Positions 50,059 through 64,000 are shown, counted from the stretch's first letter. The stretch: 64,000 nucleotides of DNA from Micrococcaceae bacterium Sec5.7 (GCA_039636785.1 CP144169.1:1302001-1366000), one strand, 5' to 3'. Program-made: numbers and translations. The notes: generated by a model not told the origin, from the sequence alone.

Positions 50059-51548
50059 GTCATCGCCTTCGTTAGGTTGTTGGTCTTCGGGGCTGCAGCT
50101 GCGCGCCACAAGTGCATGGTCGCGTAGGACCGCCAGGGGCTGACCTCGCGGAAATCGAGATTGAGCGGGGATATCCGTACACCGGTCATCTGGCGCTCAG
50201 CCAGGGAGCGGATCCCGTTCCGCACGGCGGCGTCATTTGCCAGGAAGACGTCCGGGGCGCCGATCACACGCATGGCCACGTAGCCCACGGTCCACGGACC
50301 AACCCCGGCCAGCGGCAGAAGCTTGGCCTCCAGGCCGGGCAGATCATCGCCGTAGCCGAAGTCGAGCTCCCCCGATGCCATGGCAGCAGCGGCCGCCCGG
50401 ATGGAATCGATCCGGCGTTGCGGGCCGCGAAGCAGTTCAAAGCCGGTGTCGGCGATCTGGGCTGCGGTGGGAAACATCCGGTGCAGCCCGTCTTCCGGAA
50501 CGAGGCTGTCGCTGCCGGCCGCTGACAACTGGGTCAAGGCGGTTCGTGCCGCTGCCACAGTGATCTGCTGCCCGATCATTGCCCTGATCAGCAGTTCCTG
50601 GGGATCCACGGCGCCCGGCATCCTGATTCCGGGACTTCCCGCAACCACGGCCAACAGCCTCGGATCCGAACCCAGCGCGCCATCAATCGCCACGGGATCG
50701 GCGTCGAGATCAAAAAGCCGGCGGATCCTGCTCAACAGCACGGGGAGATCCCGCAGGTCCACCGCGCTGATGGTGAGCACCAGCGGCCGGCCCGGCGCGC
50801 CGGCGGCAAAATCAACGCTGAAGCGGGCATCGCCGTGGGGGAGCCGCAGCGAGCGGGCGTAGGAGGTTGATGTCCCGGTCTCTATTCCGTGGACGGCCCG
50901 GACGGCCAGGAAGTCAAAAATGCCGGGATCGAACGGCTCGCGGTAGGGGAGGTTGAGCGTCAGTGCAGTGGTCGCTGCCGGCGCCCGCTGATGCCGCGCG
51001 GTTCCACGCAGTGCGGTGGGCGTCATCTCGAAGACTTCGCCTACGGTCTCGTTGAACTGCCTGACGCTGCTGAATCCTGCGGCGAAAGCGATGTCGGCCA
51101 ATTTCATGGGTGTGGATACGAGCAGGGTGCGGGCGGTCTGTGCCCGGCTGGCGCGCGCCAGGGACAGCGGACCGGCGCCAAGTTCGTTGCTGAGGATGCG
51201 GTTGAGCTGGCGGGAGGAATAGCCCAGGCGTGCGGCGAGACCTTCCACGCCGTCGCGGTTGATGACGCCGTCATTGATCAGACGCATGGCGCGCCCGGCG
51301 ATGTCCGAGCGGATGTTCCAGGCAGGCGTTCCGGGAACGGCTTCCGGGAGGCAGCGCTTGCAGGCCCGGTAACCGGCGTCGTGGGCGGCAGCGGAGGTTT
51401 CGTAGAACGTGACATTTTCGGCTTTCGGAGTCCTGGCGGGGCACGAGGGCCGGCAATAGATACCGGTGGTGCGCACCGCCGTGTAGAACTGCCCGTCGAA
51501 ACGGGTGTCGCGTGCGTCGATCGCACGGTAGCGCTGCCAGAAGTCCAT
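50055..51548 (-). CDS. Ada/AlkA fusion: methyl-sensing regulator and 3-methyladenine DNA glycosylase
   Basis: A 497-residue fusion. Ada zinc domain with C32, C36, C63 and C66 (CRPSC and CKRC), where C32 is the likely methyl acceptor; an AraC-type helix-turn-helix (about 85-190, with [20 protein letters not shown]); then an AlkA-type HhH-GPD glycosylase (about 200-497) with [14 protein letters not shown] and catalytic aspartate in FLANDAAV. It should sense methyl damage, activate the operon and excise alkylated bases. Start ATG 51548; the longer frame to 51647 lacks similarity. Confidence 0.93.
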   Translation of the reverse strand: MDFWQRYRAIDARDTRFDGQFYTAVRTTGIYCRPSCPARTPKAENVTFYETSAAAHDAGYRACKRCLPEAVPGTPAWNIRSDIAGRAMRLINDGVINRDGVEGLAARLGYSSRQLNRILSNELGAGPLSLARASRAQTARTLLVSTPMKLADIAFAAGFSSVRQFNETVGEVFEMTPTALRGTARHQRAPAATTALTLNLPYREPFDPGIFDFLAVRAVHGIETGTSTSYARSLRLPHGDARFSVDFAAGAPGRPLVLTISAVDLRDLPVLLSRIRRLFDLDADPVAIDGALGSDPRLLAVVAGSPGIRMPGAVDPQELLIRAMIGQQITVAAARTALTQLSAAGSDSLVPEDGLHRMFPTAAQIADTGFELLRGPQRRIDSIRAAAAAMASGELDFGYGDDLPGLEAKLLPLAGVGPWTVGYVAMRVIGAPDVFLANDAAVRNGIRSLAERQMTGVRISPLNLDFREVSPWRSYATMHLWRAAAAPKTNNLTKAMT

Positions 51549-51629
51549 CACTCCATCCTGCCAGCTTCCGGAACCCCCTGCTAGCGGAAATCGGACATGG
51601 CCGTGAGCGGCATTCGGTAAAGTCGGAGC

Positions 51630-52283
51630 ATGAGCACGGGCAGCCATTCCGTCGAACCGCGGGTCACTTTGCGCGAGCTGCTGTCCGGAGACGCCCGTAA
51701 GGTTGCCCCGTTGCTTCTGGGATCAACCCTGACCCACGATTCGCCGGACGGAACAGTGTCCGTCCGCATCACGGAAGTTGAGGCATATCTGGGCCCCGGG
51801 GATTCCCGGCATCCGGACCCCGGGTCCCATACATTTCGCGGCCCCACTCCCCGTAACGCCCCGATGTTCGGGCCCGCAGGTCACCTGTACGTGTACTTCA
51901 CCTACGGGATGCACTATTGCGCCAACATCGTCTGCGGTCCCGGCGGCGTAGCATCAGCCGTTTTGCTGCGGGCCGGCGAAGTCATTGCTGGCCACCAGCT
52001 GGCGCTTGCCAGGCGGCCGACATCGAAATCAGCCAGGGATCTTGCCAGGGGGCCCGCGAGACTCGCCACGGCAATGGGACTGACGACGGCGGACAGTGGC
52101 CGGGACGCCCTGGAAGCCCCATTCAACCTCGAGCTGCCGCCGCGTCCCGCCCTGGACACCAGCTCCGGTCCGAGAGTCGGGGTGGCGGGCGCCGGCGGTT
52201 CGGACCAATACCCGTGGCGTTTCTGGATCAGCGGCGATCCAACGGTTTCCAATTACAAGGCCGCGACGGCGCGCCCGGCGTAG
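51630..52283 (+). CDS. DNA-3-methyladenine glycosylase, AAG/MPG type
   Basis: A 217-residue AAG-fold glycosylase that removes 3-methyladenine and similar bases, a second route besides AlkA next door. [18 protein letters not shown]-like [33 protein letters not shown] and [12 protein letters not shown] are family marks. A -10 TAAAGT ends 6 nt before the ATG (probably leaderless). The 3' end overlaps a broken acetyltransferase on the other strand. Confidence 0.94.
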   Translation: MSTGSHSVEPRVTLRELLSGDARKVAPLLLGSTLTHDSPDGTVSVRITEVEAYLGPGDSRHPDPGSHTFRGPTPRNAPMFGPAGHLYVYFTYGMHYCANIVCGPGGVASAVLLRAGEVIAGHQLALARRPTSKSARDLARGPARLATAMGLTTADSGRDALEAPFNLELPPRPALDTSSGPRVGVAGAGGSDQYPWRFWISGDPTVSNYKAATARPA

Positions 52284-52747
52284 TCCTGCGGCAGGGCGAA
52301 CGGGGCGAGCCGCTGCTGAAGGCGTTCCCTGAGCACCGGCCATTCGTGCCGCAGGATCGAGAAGACCGCGGTGTCGGAACGGCCGCCGTCGGGGGCACCG
52401 CGGTGTCCGAGCAGCACCCCCTCAAACTGCGCGCCGAGCCGTTCGATCGCTGCGGCGCTTCGGACATTCCGGGCATCGCAGCGGAAACCAACCCGGTGGA
52501 CGGACAGGACATCAAAGGCGTATGCCAGCAGCATGTGCTTGCTGGCGGGGTTCACGTGGCTGCCCCAGAACTGACGGCCGTAGAACGTGCCGCCTGTCTC
52601 AACCCGCTGCTGCTGGGGCAGATAGTCATAGAGCGACGTGGTTCCAAGCAGCGCACCTGTGCGCTGGTCCGTGACGGCAAAGGGGAATGCGGACGGATCG
52701 TCCAGCCGGGAAAGGAACCACTGGCGGCGTCTGGAAATGGGTAGTCG
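52253..52747 (-). pseudogene. 5'-truncated GNAT acetyltransferase
   Basis: The minus strand keeps a readable RimJ-like GNAT sequence: WFLSRLDDPSAFPFAV, GTTSLYDYLPQQ, the acetyl-CoA part with LLAYAFDVLSVHRV and ARNVRSAAAIERLGAQFEGV, then SDTAVFSILRHEWPVLR. The first about 45-60 residues of the fold are missing, and no ATG, GTG or TTG lies upstream of GTG 52555, which would give only 100 residues. The missing end would run into the apt promoter. A decayed gene is the best reading; an unusual start is not excluded. Confidence 0.65.
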
Positions 52748-52818
52748 CGGTTTTAAGAATGAACATTCGTGAGCGGGCGGTGGAACAAGGCTTTGGTGCC
52801 ACCCAGTAGGGTGGACGG

Positions 52819-53376
52819 GTGAATCAAAGCGAGCCAGGCCAAGTCAAAAGAACCGCGTCTGTGGATGAGCTGATCACCAGCCTCTGCGCCACGGTCCCGG
52901 ATCACCCCAGACCCGGGATCGTCTTTAAGGACCTGAGCCCCGTTTTCGCCGATGCGGTGGCTTTCCGGGCCGTTGTTGACGCGCTGGCGGAGCCGTTCAA
53001 AGGCCAGTTCGACGCCGTTGCAGGTATCGAAGCCCGCGGTTTCCTACTGGCCTCGGCCGCCGCCTATGCCACCGGCACCGGAGTGATAACCGTCCGGAAG
53101 GCAGGCAAGCTGCCCCGGGAGGTCTATTCAGAGGACTATGCCCTGGAATACGGCACAGCCTCGCTTGAGCTGCATACGACCGATGTGCCGGCCGGAAGCC
53201 GGGTGCTGATCCTTGACGACGTCCTGGCAACGGGGGGAACGCTCGGCGCTGCCACGCGGCTGTTCGAGCGATGCGGGGTCCACGTGGCGGGCGTGGGAGT
53301 CGTGATGGAACTCGGTGAGCTGCGCGGTCGCTCAGCATTGACCGGGCACCGCGTCAGGTCGCTCCTCCGCCTCTGA
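52819..53376 (+). CDS. apt: Adenine phosphoribosyltransferase
   Basis: Salvages adenine to AMP with PRPP. 185 residues, type I PRTase; PRPP motif VLILDDVLATGGTLG, GIEARGFLLASAAAYATG and VRKAGKLPREVYSEDYALEYG are typical. GTG start with -10 TAGGGT ending 6 nt before it, another probable leaderless start. In many actinobacteria apt lies by relA; here a HelD-like gene follows after about 105 nt. Confidence 0.95.
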   Translation: MNQSEPGQVKRTASVDELITSLCATVPDHPRPGIVFKDLSPVFADAVAFRAVVDALAEPFKGQFDAVAGIEARGFLLASAAAYATGTGVITVRKAGKLPREVYSEDYALEYGTASLELHTTDVPAGSRVLILDDVLATGGTLGAATRLFERCGVHVAGVGVVMELGELRGRSALTGHRVRSLLRL

Positions 53377-53481
53377 CCGGTGGTCAGCCGCGACCGGTTT
53401 CCGCGTTACTGAAGTTTCAACGCGTTTACGGAAATGGTTGTAGAATGGACGGTCTGTCTTTTGCGATAGGGGAACGTTTTG

Positions 53482-55710
53482 ATGCACGACGCCGATTTGG
53501 CCCAGGAACGCGACTATGTTGCCGGTTTGTACGCACGGCTTGACGAGTTGCGCGACGAAAAACGCACGCAGCTGGCCCAGGTGCGGCGCGCCGGTGCTGT
53601 GGGTACCATGCAGAACGTCTCGGAACGTGACGCTTTTGCGGCGCTGTACGAGGACCGATTGGCGCAACTCGACGCCGTCGACGACCGCCTTGTGTTTGGC
53701 CGGCTGGATCTTGACTCCGGTGAAGCCCAGTACATCGGCCGCATCGGCCTCACCACCGAGGACCTGCAGCGGCTTATGGTGGACTGGCGCGCGCCTGAAG
53801 CCGGACACTTTTACCAGGCCACCGCGTTTGACCGGCAGGGCGTCCGCCGCCGCCGGCACCTGATTCTGCAGGGCCGCGAGGTCAAGGCCATCGAGGACGA
53901 CGTCCTGGATGCCGACATGCTGGCAGACAACGCTTCACTGCAGGGCGAGGGCGCATTGCTCGCAGCGCTGAATTCCAAACGCACCGGGAGGATGTCGGAC
54001 ATTGTCGGCACCATCCAGTCGGAGCAGGACCGCATCATCCGGTCCTCCATTTCCGGGGCCGTTGTGGTCCAGGGTGGTCCAGGCACGGGAAAAACGGCCG
54101 TTGCCCTGCACCGCGCGGCGTACCTGCTGTACACGCACCGTGACCGGCTCAAGTCCGCCGGCGTGCTGCTGGTGGGCCCGTCGTCGTCCTTTATGAAGTA
54201 CATCGAACGGGTATTGCCTTCGCTTGGTGAAACCGGCGTGGTGATGGCGAGCGTCGGCAGGCTGATGCCCGGCATCAACGCTGTGGCAGAGCCGGATTCC
54301 ACCGTGGCCGCCATCAAGGGCCGCCTGGACATGGCTGGCGTGGTGGCCAACGCGGTTGCCCACCGTCAGCGGATTCCCCTGGAAGACCGGATCCTGGACG
54401 TCGACGGACGCCGGCTGGTCCTCACCCCGCGGCAGGTCCGCCGGGCACGCGAACGGGCGCGTTCCACGGGCAAACCGCACAACGAGTCGCGCGTGACTTT
54501 CGTCAAGATCCTGCTCCGCGAGCTGACTGAGCAGATGACGGAGCTCGTGGAGGCCGGCAGCATCGGCAACAATGCGGACCGCTCCTATCTTGCTGAGGAC
54601 GTCCGCACGTCCCGCGACGTCCGCATTGCACTGAATTTGTGCTGGATGCCCTTGACCCCGGAGAAGCTGATCAGCGAGCTGCTCAGCAAACAGTCAGTCC
54701 TGGAGGCCTGCACCCCCAAGCTCACTTTGGAGGAGCGTGCCTTGCTGCTTCGTCCCGCGGACGCCCCGTGGACCGAAGCTGATGTTCCGTTGCTGGACGA
54801 AGCAGCCGAGCTCCTTGGCGAATTGGATCCGGCTGCCGGCCGCGGTCTGGCCCAGCAGGAACATGACCGCGCACGCGACATCGCGAATGCAAAGCAGACT
54901 CTGGTCAATATGGAAACAGCAGGCGTGGACGTCCTGGTGACCGCCGAGGAACTGGTGGACCAGAACCAGGAACGCGAGGCCAGGCTGACGGCAGCCGAGC
55001 GCGCCACAAGCGACCGCACCTGGGCCTTCGGGCACATCGTGGTGGACGAGGCCCAGGAGCTTTCGCCCATGCAGTGGCGGCTCCTGGTTCGCCGCTGCCC
55101 GCTGAAATCGTTCACCATCGTGGGGGACATTGCGCAGACCAGTTCCGTTTCCGGCGCCAATTCCTGGCAGAGTGCCCTGGCGCCGATGTTCGGCGACCGC
55201 TGGCAGCTCGAAGAGCTGACGGTCAACTACCGCACACCGTCCCAGATCGCCGAGGCCGCCGCCCGGATGGCGAACGCAGCGGGCCTCGTGGTTTCAGTGC
55301 CCAAGGCTGTCCGCGAAGGCCGCTGGTCCCCGGTTATTGACCGTGTGCAGCCGGGCAGCATCGTCAGCCGGCTCGTGGAAGTGCTTCCGGAGGAGCTTGC
55401 AGCGCTCGACGGCGGTTTGCTGGCAGTAATTGCCGACGGCCAGCTCCTGCCGGAAGCCACCGCCGCTTTGCGCGCGGTTTACGGACGGCGCGTCGGCACC
55501 GGCGCCGGAAGCTACGAACAGGACGTTGTAGTCATCAGCCCGCGGGAAGCCAAGGGCCTGGAATTCGACGGCGTCGTGGTGCTTGAGCCTTCCATGATGC
55601 TGAACCACAAGCACGGACGGGTCGGAGATCTCTACGTTGCCATGACGCGGCCCACCCAGCGGCTGCGGCTGATCGCGGCTGCCGGAGTCCCGGCAGGCAT
55701 CGAACGCTGA
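53482..55710 (+). CDS. helD: HelD-like UvrD/Rep-type ATPase (RNA polymerase recycling motor)
   Basis: A 742-residue superfamily 1 protein of the HelD group, which removes stalled RNA polymerase from DNA. N-terminal coiled coil (about 1-50: LDELRDEKRTQLAQVRR), Walker A GGPGTGKTAVALHRAAYLLY (198-217), Walker B VVDEAQELSPMQW (about 520), GDIAQTSS and a C-terminal UvrD part with SPREAKGLEFDGVVVLEP and VAMTRPTQRL. Related actinobacterial proteins can protect polymerase from rifamycins. ATG 53482 with GGGGAA 9 nt upstream was preferred over TTG 53479. Confidence 0.87.
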   Translation: MHDADLAQERDYVAGLYARLDELRDEKRTQLAQVRRAGAVGTMQNVSERDAFAALYEDRLAQLDAVDDRLVFGRLDLDSGEAQYIGRIGLTTEDLQRLMVDWRAPEAGHFYQATAFDRQGVRRRRHLILQGREVKAIEDDVLDADMLADNASLQGEGALLAALNSKRTGRMSDIVGTIQSEQDRIIRSSISGAVVVQGGPGTGKTAVALHRAAYLLYTHRDRLKSAGVLLVGPSSSFMKYIERVLPSLGETGVVMASVGRLMPGINAVAEPDSTVAAIKGRLDMAGVVANAVAHRQRIPLEDRILDVDGRRLVLTPRQVRRARERARSTGKPHNESRVTFVKILLRELTEQMTELVEAGSIGNNADRSYLAEDVRTSRDVRIALNLCWMPLTPEKLISELLSKQSVLEACTPKLTLEERALLLRPADAPWTEADVPLLDEAAELLGELDPAAGRGLAQQEHDRARDIANAKQTLVNMETAGVDVLVTAEELVDQNQEREARLTAAERATSDRTWAFGHIVVDEAQELSPMQWRLLVRRCPLKSFTIVGDIAQTSSVSGANSWQSALAPMFGDRWQLEELTVNYRTPSQIAEAAARMANAAGLVVSVPKAVREGRWSPVIDRVQPGSIVSRLVEVLPEELAALDGGLLAVIADGQLLPEATAALRAVYGRRVGTGAGSYEQDVVVISPREAKGLEFDGVVVLEPSMMLNHKHGRVGDLYVAMTRPTQRLRLIAAAGVPAGIER

Positions 55711-55715
55711 GTCCC

Positions 55716-55757
55716 GGCGGGGCGGGCAGTCGGGTAATCCGACGCCTCCGCCCCGCC
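55716..55757 (+). terminator. GC-rich terminator hairpin after helD
   Basis: GGCGGGGCGG (55716-55725) and CCGCCCCGCC (55748-55757) form a perfect 10-bp stem, with an inner GTCGG/CCGAC hairpin. No U run follows. It ends 8 nt before the tyrS -10 element. Confidence 0.7.
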
Positions 55758-55778
55758 AATCCTGCTAACTTAGATCAC

Positions 55779-57092
55779 GTGTCACACCTAACTAATCTCG
55801 AGTCCCAACAGAACGATCCGGGCTTTGCCAATATCTGGCAGGAGCTTAAGTGGCGCGGTCTTGTCCACGTTTCCACCGATGAGACGGAACTGGAGAAACT
55901 CCTCGCCGGAGATCCGGTGACCTATTACTGCGGCTTCGACCCCACCGCCCCGAGCCTCCACCTTGGCAACCTCGTGCAGCTGCTGCTTATGCGGCGGCTG
56001 CAGCTTGCGGGGCACAAGCCTTTGGGGCTGGTGGGGGGGTCCACCGGGTTGATCGGTGACCCTCGTCCGACGGCGGAGCGCACCCTGAACACGAAGGACA
56101 CTGTGTCCGAGTGGGTTGGCTACCTGCAGGCCCAGGTCCGCCGGTTCCTCAGTTTCGAGGGCGACAACGCCGCACGCATGGTCAACAATCTTGACTGGAC
56201 CGCCCCGCTGAGCGCCATCGACTTCCTGCGCGAGATCGGCAAGCACTTCCGCATCGGCACGATGCTCCGCAAGGATGCCGTGGCATCACGTCTCAGCTCG
56301 GACGAAGGCATCAGCTACACGGAGTTCAGTTACCAGATCCTGCAGGGCATGGACTATCTCCAGCTCAACCGCGACTACGGCTGCGTCCTGCAGACCGGCG
56401 GATCTGACCAGTGGGGCAACCTGACCAGTGGCACCGAGCTCATCCGCAAGGTGGAGGGCAGAATTGTCCACGCCCTGGGCACACCGCTCATCACCAACTC
56501 TGACGGAACCAAGTTCGGAAAGAGCGAAGGCAATGCGATCTGGCTTGATCCGGAAATGTGCAGCCCCTACGCCTTCTACCAGTTCTGGCTCAACACGGCA
56601 GATGCCGACGTCGCTGACCGGCTGAAGATCTTCACTTTCCTGAGCAGGGCCGAGATTGAGGCGTTGGAAGTTTCCATCGCAGAACGTCCGTTCGCCCGTG
56701 ACGGGCAGCGGAGACTTGCTTTCGAAGTCACGTCCCTTGTTCACGGCGTGGATGCCACCGAAAAAGTAATCGCCGCTTCCGCTGCCCTGTTCGGTAACGG
56801 TGACCTGTCGGTTCTGGACGAGCAGACGCTGGAAGCTGCCACCGCCGAGCTTCCTTCGGCGCGGATAGCCGCCGAAGGCATGGGCATTATTGATCTGCTC
56901 GTGGCAACAGGCCTTTCAGACAGCAAGTCCGCGGCCCGCCGGACAATCGGTGAAGGCGGTGCCTACGTGAACAACGCCAAGGTGTCAGATCCGGACGCGG
57001 TGATTCCTGTGGAGGAGCTGCTGCATGGCCGGTACCTCCTGTTGCGGAGGGGCAAAAAGAACCTGGCAACCGTTGAGGTTTCAGCACCCTGA
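55779..57092 (+). CDS. tyrS: Tyrosine--tRNA ligase
   Basis: 437 residues, class I. HIGH motif PTAPSLHLGNLV, tyrosine-site SYQILQGMDYLQL, QTGGSDQWGN and the KMSKS motif as KFGKSEGN; an S4 RNA-binding domain at the C-terminus (about 370-437) with SDSKSAARRTIGEGGAYVNN. GTG start with -10 TAACTT ending 7 nt upstream and no Shine-Dalgarno, so probably leaderless. The rrn operon lies directly downstream. Confidence 0.97.
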   Translation: MSHLTNLESQQNDPGFANIWQELKWRGLVHVSTDETELEKLLAGDPVTYYCGFDPTAPSLHLGNLVQLLLMRRLQLAGHKPLGLVGGSTGLIGDPRPTAERTLNTKDTVSEWVGYLQAQVRRFLSFEGDNAARMVNNLDWTAPLSAIDFLREIGKHFRIGTMLRKDAVASRLSSDEGISYTEFSYQILQGMDYLQLNRDYGCVLQTGGSDQWGNLTSGTELIRKVEGRIVHALGTPLITNSDGTKFGKSEGNAIWLDPEMCSPYAFYQFWLNTADADVADRLKIFTFLSRAEIEALEVSIAERPFARDGQRRLAFEVTSLVHGVDATEKVIAASAALFGNGDLSVLDEQTLEAATAELPSARIAAEGMGIIDLLVATGLSDSKSAARRTIGEGGAYVNNAKVSDPDAVIPVEELLHGRYLLLRRGKKNLATVEVSAP

Positions 57093-57112
57093 CCTTCGGT
57101 TACGGGCTGTTT

Positions 57113-57162
57113 ACACGCTCCTTCGCGGCCGATTTGCACGGCTGCGGGGGAGCGTGTAATGT
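57113..57162 (+). promoter_or_regulatory. rrn promoter inside a 45-nt palindrome
   Basis: A 19-bp stem (57113-57131 with 57139-57157, three G-U pairs) closes a 7-nt loop; it looks like the tyrS terminator. The promoter -35 TTGCAC (57134-57139) starts in the loop, and after exactly 17 nt the -10 TAATGT (57157-57162) begins at the last base of the stem. Terminator and rrn P1 therefore occupy the same DNA. Confidence 0.7.
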
Positions 57163-57618
57163 CTTCTGAGTCGCCGCCGCTGAGTGGCGACAACCCCCTT
57201 CAATTGAGAAGCAATTCGTCATGTGTGCAAAGCAGCTGTGCTGCTTGCATGAATGAAGAAAAGCTTCAACTTCTGATGGGCGGATTCATTCCACCAGGTG
57301 AATATCGGGAAAATAACCCGGATTTGCAAAGTGAATATGAATGAAATAAGCTATAAACATCGCAGCGAAGAAATGCGAAACAAAAGAATTCATTGTTTAT
57401 GAATTTGTTTCGAGAATTATTCGAATGTGTCTGTTGTTTGAGAACTCAATAGTGTGCCAAGTTTGTTGATACCGGTTTATTTTATATGAATTGGTTGAAT
57501 TTGCCGGATCCTGCCACCCCGTGGTTGGGGTCTGGTTTTTACAGCTGGTTTCAAATTTTGTGCGGCCTTCACGTCCCGTTTTCCCGGGGGTGTTGGTTGT
57601 GTCTGTTTTTGTTTTACT
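57163..57618 (+). promoter_or_regulatory. rrn leader with possible P2 and boxA-like element
   Basis: AT-rich stretch with no gene. A possible second promoter is TTGCAA (57324-57329), 17 nt, TAAGCT (57347-57352). TGTTGTTTGAGAACTCAATA (57432-57451) is the boxA-like antitermination element seen in actinobacterial rRNA leaders; a near copy lies in the 16S-23S spacer. T-rich and hairpin-forming sequence follows before 16S. Confidence 0.65.
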
Positions 57619-62806
<5,188 letters not shown>

Positions 62807-63010
62807 CACACCACCCGTGAACGGATCCTTCAAAAGACGTTCACACCAAGGGTGGTACAAAGAAACAAGACTGCTTGCGTCCACTATGTGGTTCCCAAAC
62901 AACAAACCCTTACCGGCTTGTTGCAGGGAACACCACAACTGAATAACAACACCACAGTTGTAACACCAGATTTCCCACCCCACACCCCGGTGTGCGGGAC
63001 GGGAGCAAGG
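62807..63010 (+). other. 23S-5S spacer with 23S processing stem, 3' arm
   Basis: The stretch 62873-62903 is complementary to 59511-59541 in the 16S-23S spacer. The remainder shows no gene or tRNA. Confidence 0.7.
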
Positions 63011-63129
63011 GTTACGGCGGTCATAGCGTGGGGGAAACGCCCGGTCCCATTCCGAACCCGGAAGCTAAGACCCACAGCGCCGATGGTACTGCACCCGGGA
63101 GGGTGTGGGAGAGTAGGTCACCGCCGGAC
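63011..63129 (+). rRNA. rrf: 5S ribosomal RNA
   Basis: About 119 nt, from GTTACGGCGGTCATAGCGTG to GGTCACCGCCGGAC; the two ends pair (ACGGCGG/CCGCCG). The central CCGAACCCGGAAGCTAAG is conserved. Confidence 0.96.
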
Positions 63130-63147
63130 AACCATTAAAAAAAGGTC

Positions 63148-63179
63148 GAGAGCCCCCAACCACCAGGTCGGGGGCTCTC
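63148..63179. terminator. rrn operon terminator hairpin
   Basis: GAGAGCCCCC (63148-63157) and GGGGGCTCTC (63170-63179) form a perfect 10-bp stem. On the plus strand no T run follows; seven A before it (63137-63143) give a T run for minus-strand transcripts, so it may work both ways. Confidence 0.85.
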
Positions 63180-63308
63180 CCACATTAACCACCCAACACA
63201 AAACACAACACCACCCCTGCGAGTCCCCCTACGTGTCAGGGTTGGGTGAGGCCAGTACCTCATAGCAACTTCGTCTAATTCGTAGGGCGAGAATCAGGAA
63301 CATCACTA

Positions 63309-63746
63309 ATGTCTATCTCCACAATTTCCCCGGTGCGGGAAGATGGGTCCATGAGTAATCCTGGCCCCCGCGCCGGTGGCCCGAGTCCTCGAAGGTCGTT
63401 CACTCCGGCACAAAAATTAGCCCACCTGGACGCCTACCAGCAGGCCTGTGATGACGGCACCGGCGGCGGAGCCTACCTGCGGAGCGAGGGCCTGTATTCC
63501 TCGCAGATCACCGAGTGGCGCAAGCTCCGTGATGCCGGCGTGCTCGAGGGCAAAAAGCCCGGTGAGACGATCGGCAAACTCACTGCTGAACAAGCAGAAA
63601 TCGCTCGTCTACGCCGGCAGCTGGAGGTGAGTGAACGCAAGCTGGCACGGACGGAAGCTGCGTTATCGATTATGGAAAAAGCACGACAGCTTTTGGAGGA
63701 TATCTCCGAAAGCGCGGAACAACAGCCCTGGTACAAGAAACCCTGA
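63309..63746 (+). CDS. IS3-family transposase OrfA
   Basis: A 145-residue protein with a helix-turn-helix (RSFTPAQKLAHLDAYQQACD to SSQITEWRKLRDAGVL) and a leucine-zipper coiled coil (EQAEIARLRRQLEVSERKLA) that continues to the frameshift region. It binds the IS ends. ATG 63309 used; ATG 63351 (MSNPGPRAG) is an alternative, nearer the usual length. Confidence 0.88.
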   Translation: MSISTISPVREDGSMSNPGPRAGGPSPRRSFTPAQKLAHLDAYQQACDDGTGGGAYLRSEGLYSSQITEWRKLRDAGVLEGKKPGETIGKLTAEQAEIARLRRQLEVSERKLARTEAALSIMEKARQLLEDISESAEQQPWYKKP

Positions 63747-64000
63747 CCAGAGCCTATACCGACCTTACAAAGGCGGACATTCCAACCAGGGAAGCGGCCC
63801 TCCTGGCCGGGATATCGAGGGCCACAGCGACCCGTAAGCCCCGGACACCGGTGACCGATTTGATGCCCGCCTCGGCCCCACTGAACAAGATCAGCCCAGC
63901 CGAACGCGCACGGATCCTGGCCACGGTGAATTCGGAGCGATTCGTGGACCTGCCGCCGGTCCAGATCTACGCCCAGCTCCTGGACGAGGGGATCTATTTG
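63677..64000 (+). CDS. IS3-family transposase OrfB, N-terminal part (runs off window)
   Basis: In the -1 frame the sequence reads ALVQETLTRAYTDLTKADIP, then TREAALLAGISRATATRK and AERARILATVNSERFVDLPP, followed by QIYAQLLDEGIYL, the HTH_21 region before the DDE core. The frame has no good start codon, so it is probably made as an OrfAB fusion by -1 slippage at A5G (63676-63681, GAA-AAA-G in the orfA frame). The catalytic residues lie outside the window. Confidence 0.78.

Larger units (their letters stand above)
63230..64000 (+). mobile_element. IS3-family insertion sequence, left part
   Basis: orfA and the start of orfB in the -1 frame are the IS3 layout. The left end is somewhere between 63180 and 63309; a TG-starting candidate lies near 63234, but without the right end (outside) it cannot be confirmed. 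The insertion is downstream of the rrn terminator. Confidence 0.8.

Overview
The window is a GC-rich chromosomal segment from an actinobacterium, most likely Arthrobacter/Pseudarthrobacter (Micrococcaceae). The rRNA sequences, the lexA-LysM and PriA-type histidine arrangements, a mycothiol-type MDMPI-fold enzyme, a radical SAM protein of the Rv2578c type, a HelD-like motor and many GTG starts all point there. This placement is by reading, not by a database search.

Layout. 1-10.9 kb: the end of recA, then recX, miaB, miaA, dapF, a 16S-type methyltransferase (minus strand), hflX, a DinG-like helicase, lexA (minus) and a divergent LysM membrane protein. Two SOS-box-like sites lie between lexA and the LysM gene. 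11-16.9 kb: histidine genes hisC-hisB-hisH-(52-codon membrane protein)-priA, then an SseB-family gene and an MFS transporter. 16.9-20.8 kb: a DUF1844 gene (minus), then infC-rpmI-rplT and a SpoU-type rRNA methyltransferase. infC appears to start at ATT, lies behind an attenuator-like hairpin, and carries a tandem-repeat tail. 20.9-27.2 kb: small envelope, transport and housekeeping genes, including a radical SAM gene with an SOS-type box inside its promoter. 27.4-31.1 kb: pheST behind a leader with competing stems.

31.3-39.7 kb is the main accessory region. It holds a Sfp-type phosphopantetheinyl transferase, an M1 metallopeptidase and a 1,341-residue single-module NRPS of the Pls (poly-amino-acid synthetase) type, whose adenylation pocket reads as lysine-like. 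A quinone oxidoreductase and a fatty acid desaturase follow. Together the first three could make, activate and trim an epsilon-poly-lysine-like polymer.

39.8-48.7 kb: the complete argCJBDFRGH cluster behind AT-rich ArgR-box-like sequence. 48.7-52.8 kb: an MDMPI-fold protein and an alkylation-repair group (ogt, ada-alkA, mpg), then a 5'-truncated acetyltransferase. 52.8-57.1 kb: apt, a HelD-like motor and tyrS. 57.1-63.2 kb: one rrn operon (16S-23S-5S, no spacer tRNA). The window ends inside an IS3-family element.

Common threads: recA, lexA, the LysM gene and the radical SAM gene form an SOS group. Many genes have a TANNNT -10 element exactly 6-7 nt before the start codon, which points to widespread leaderless initiation and was used to choose several starts.
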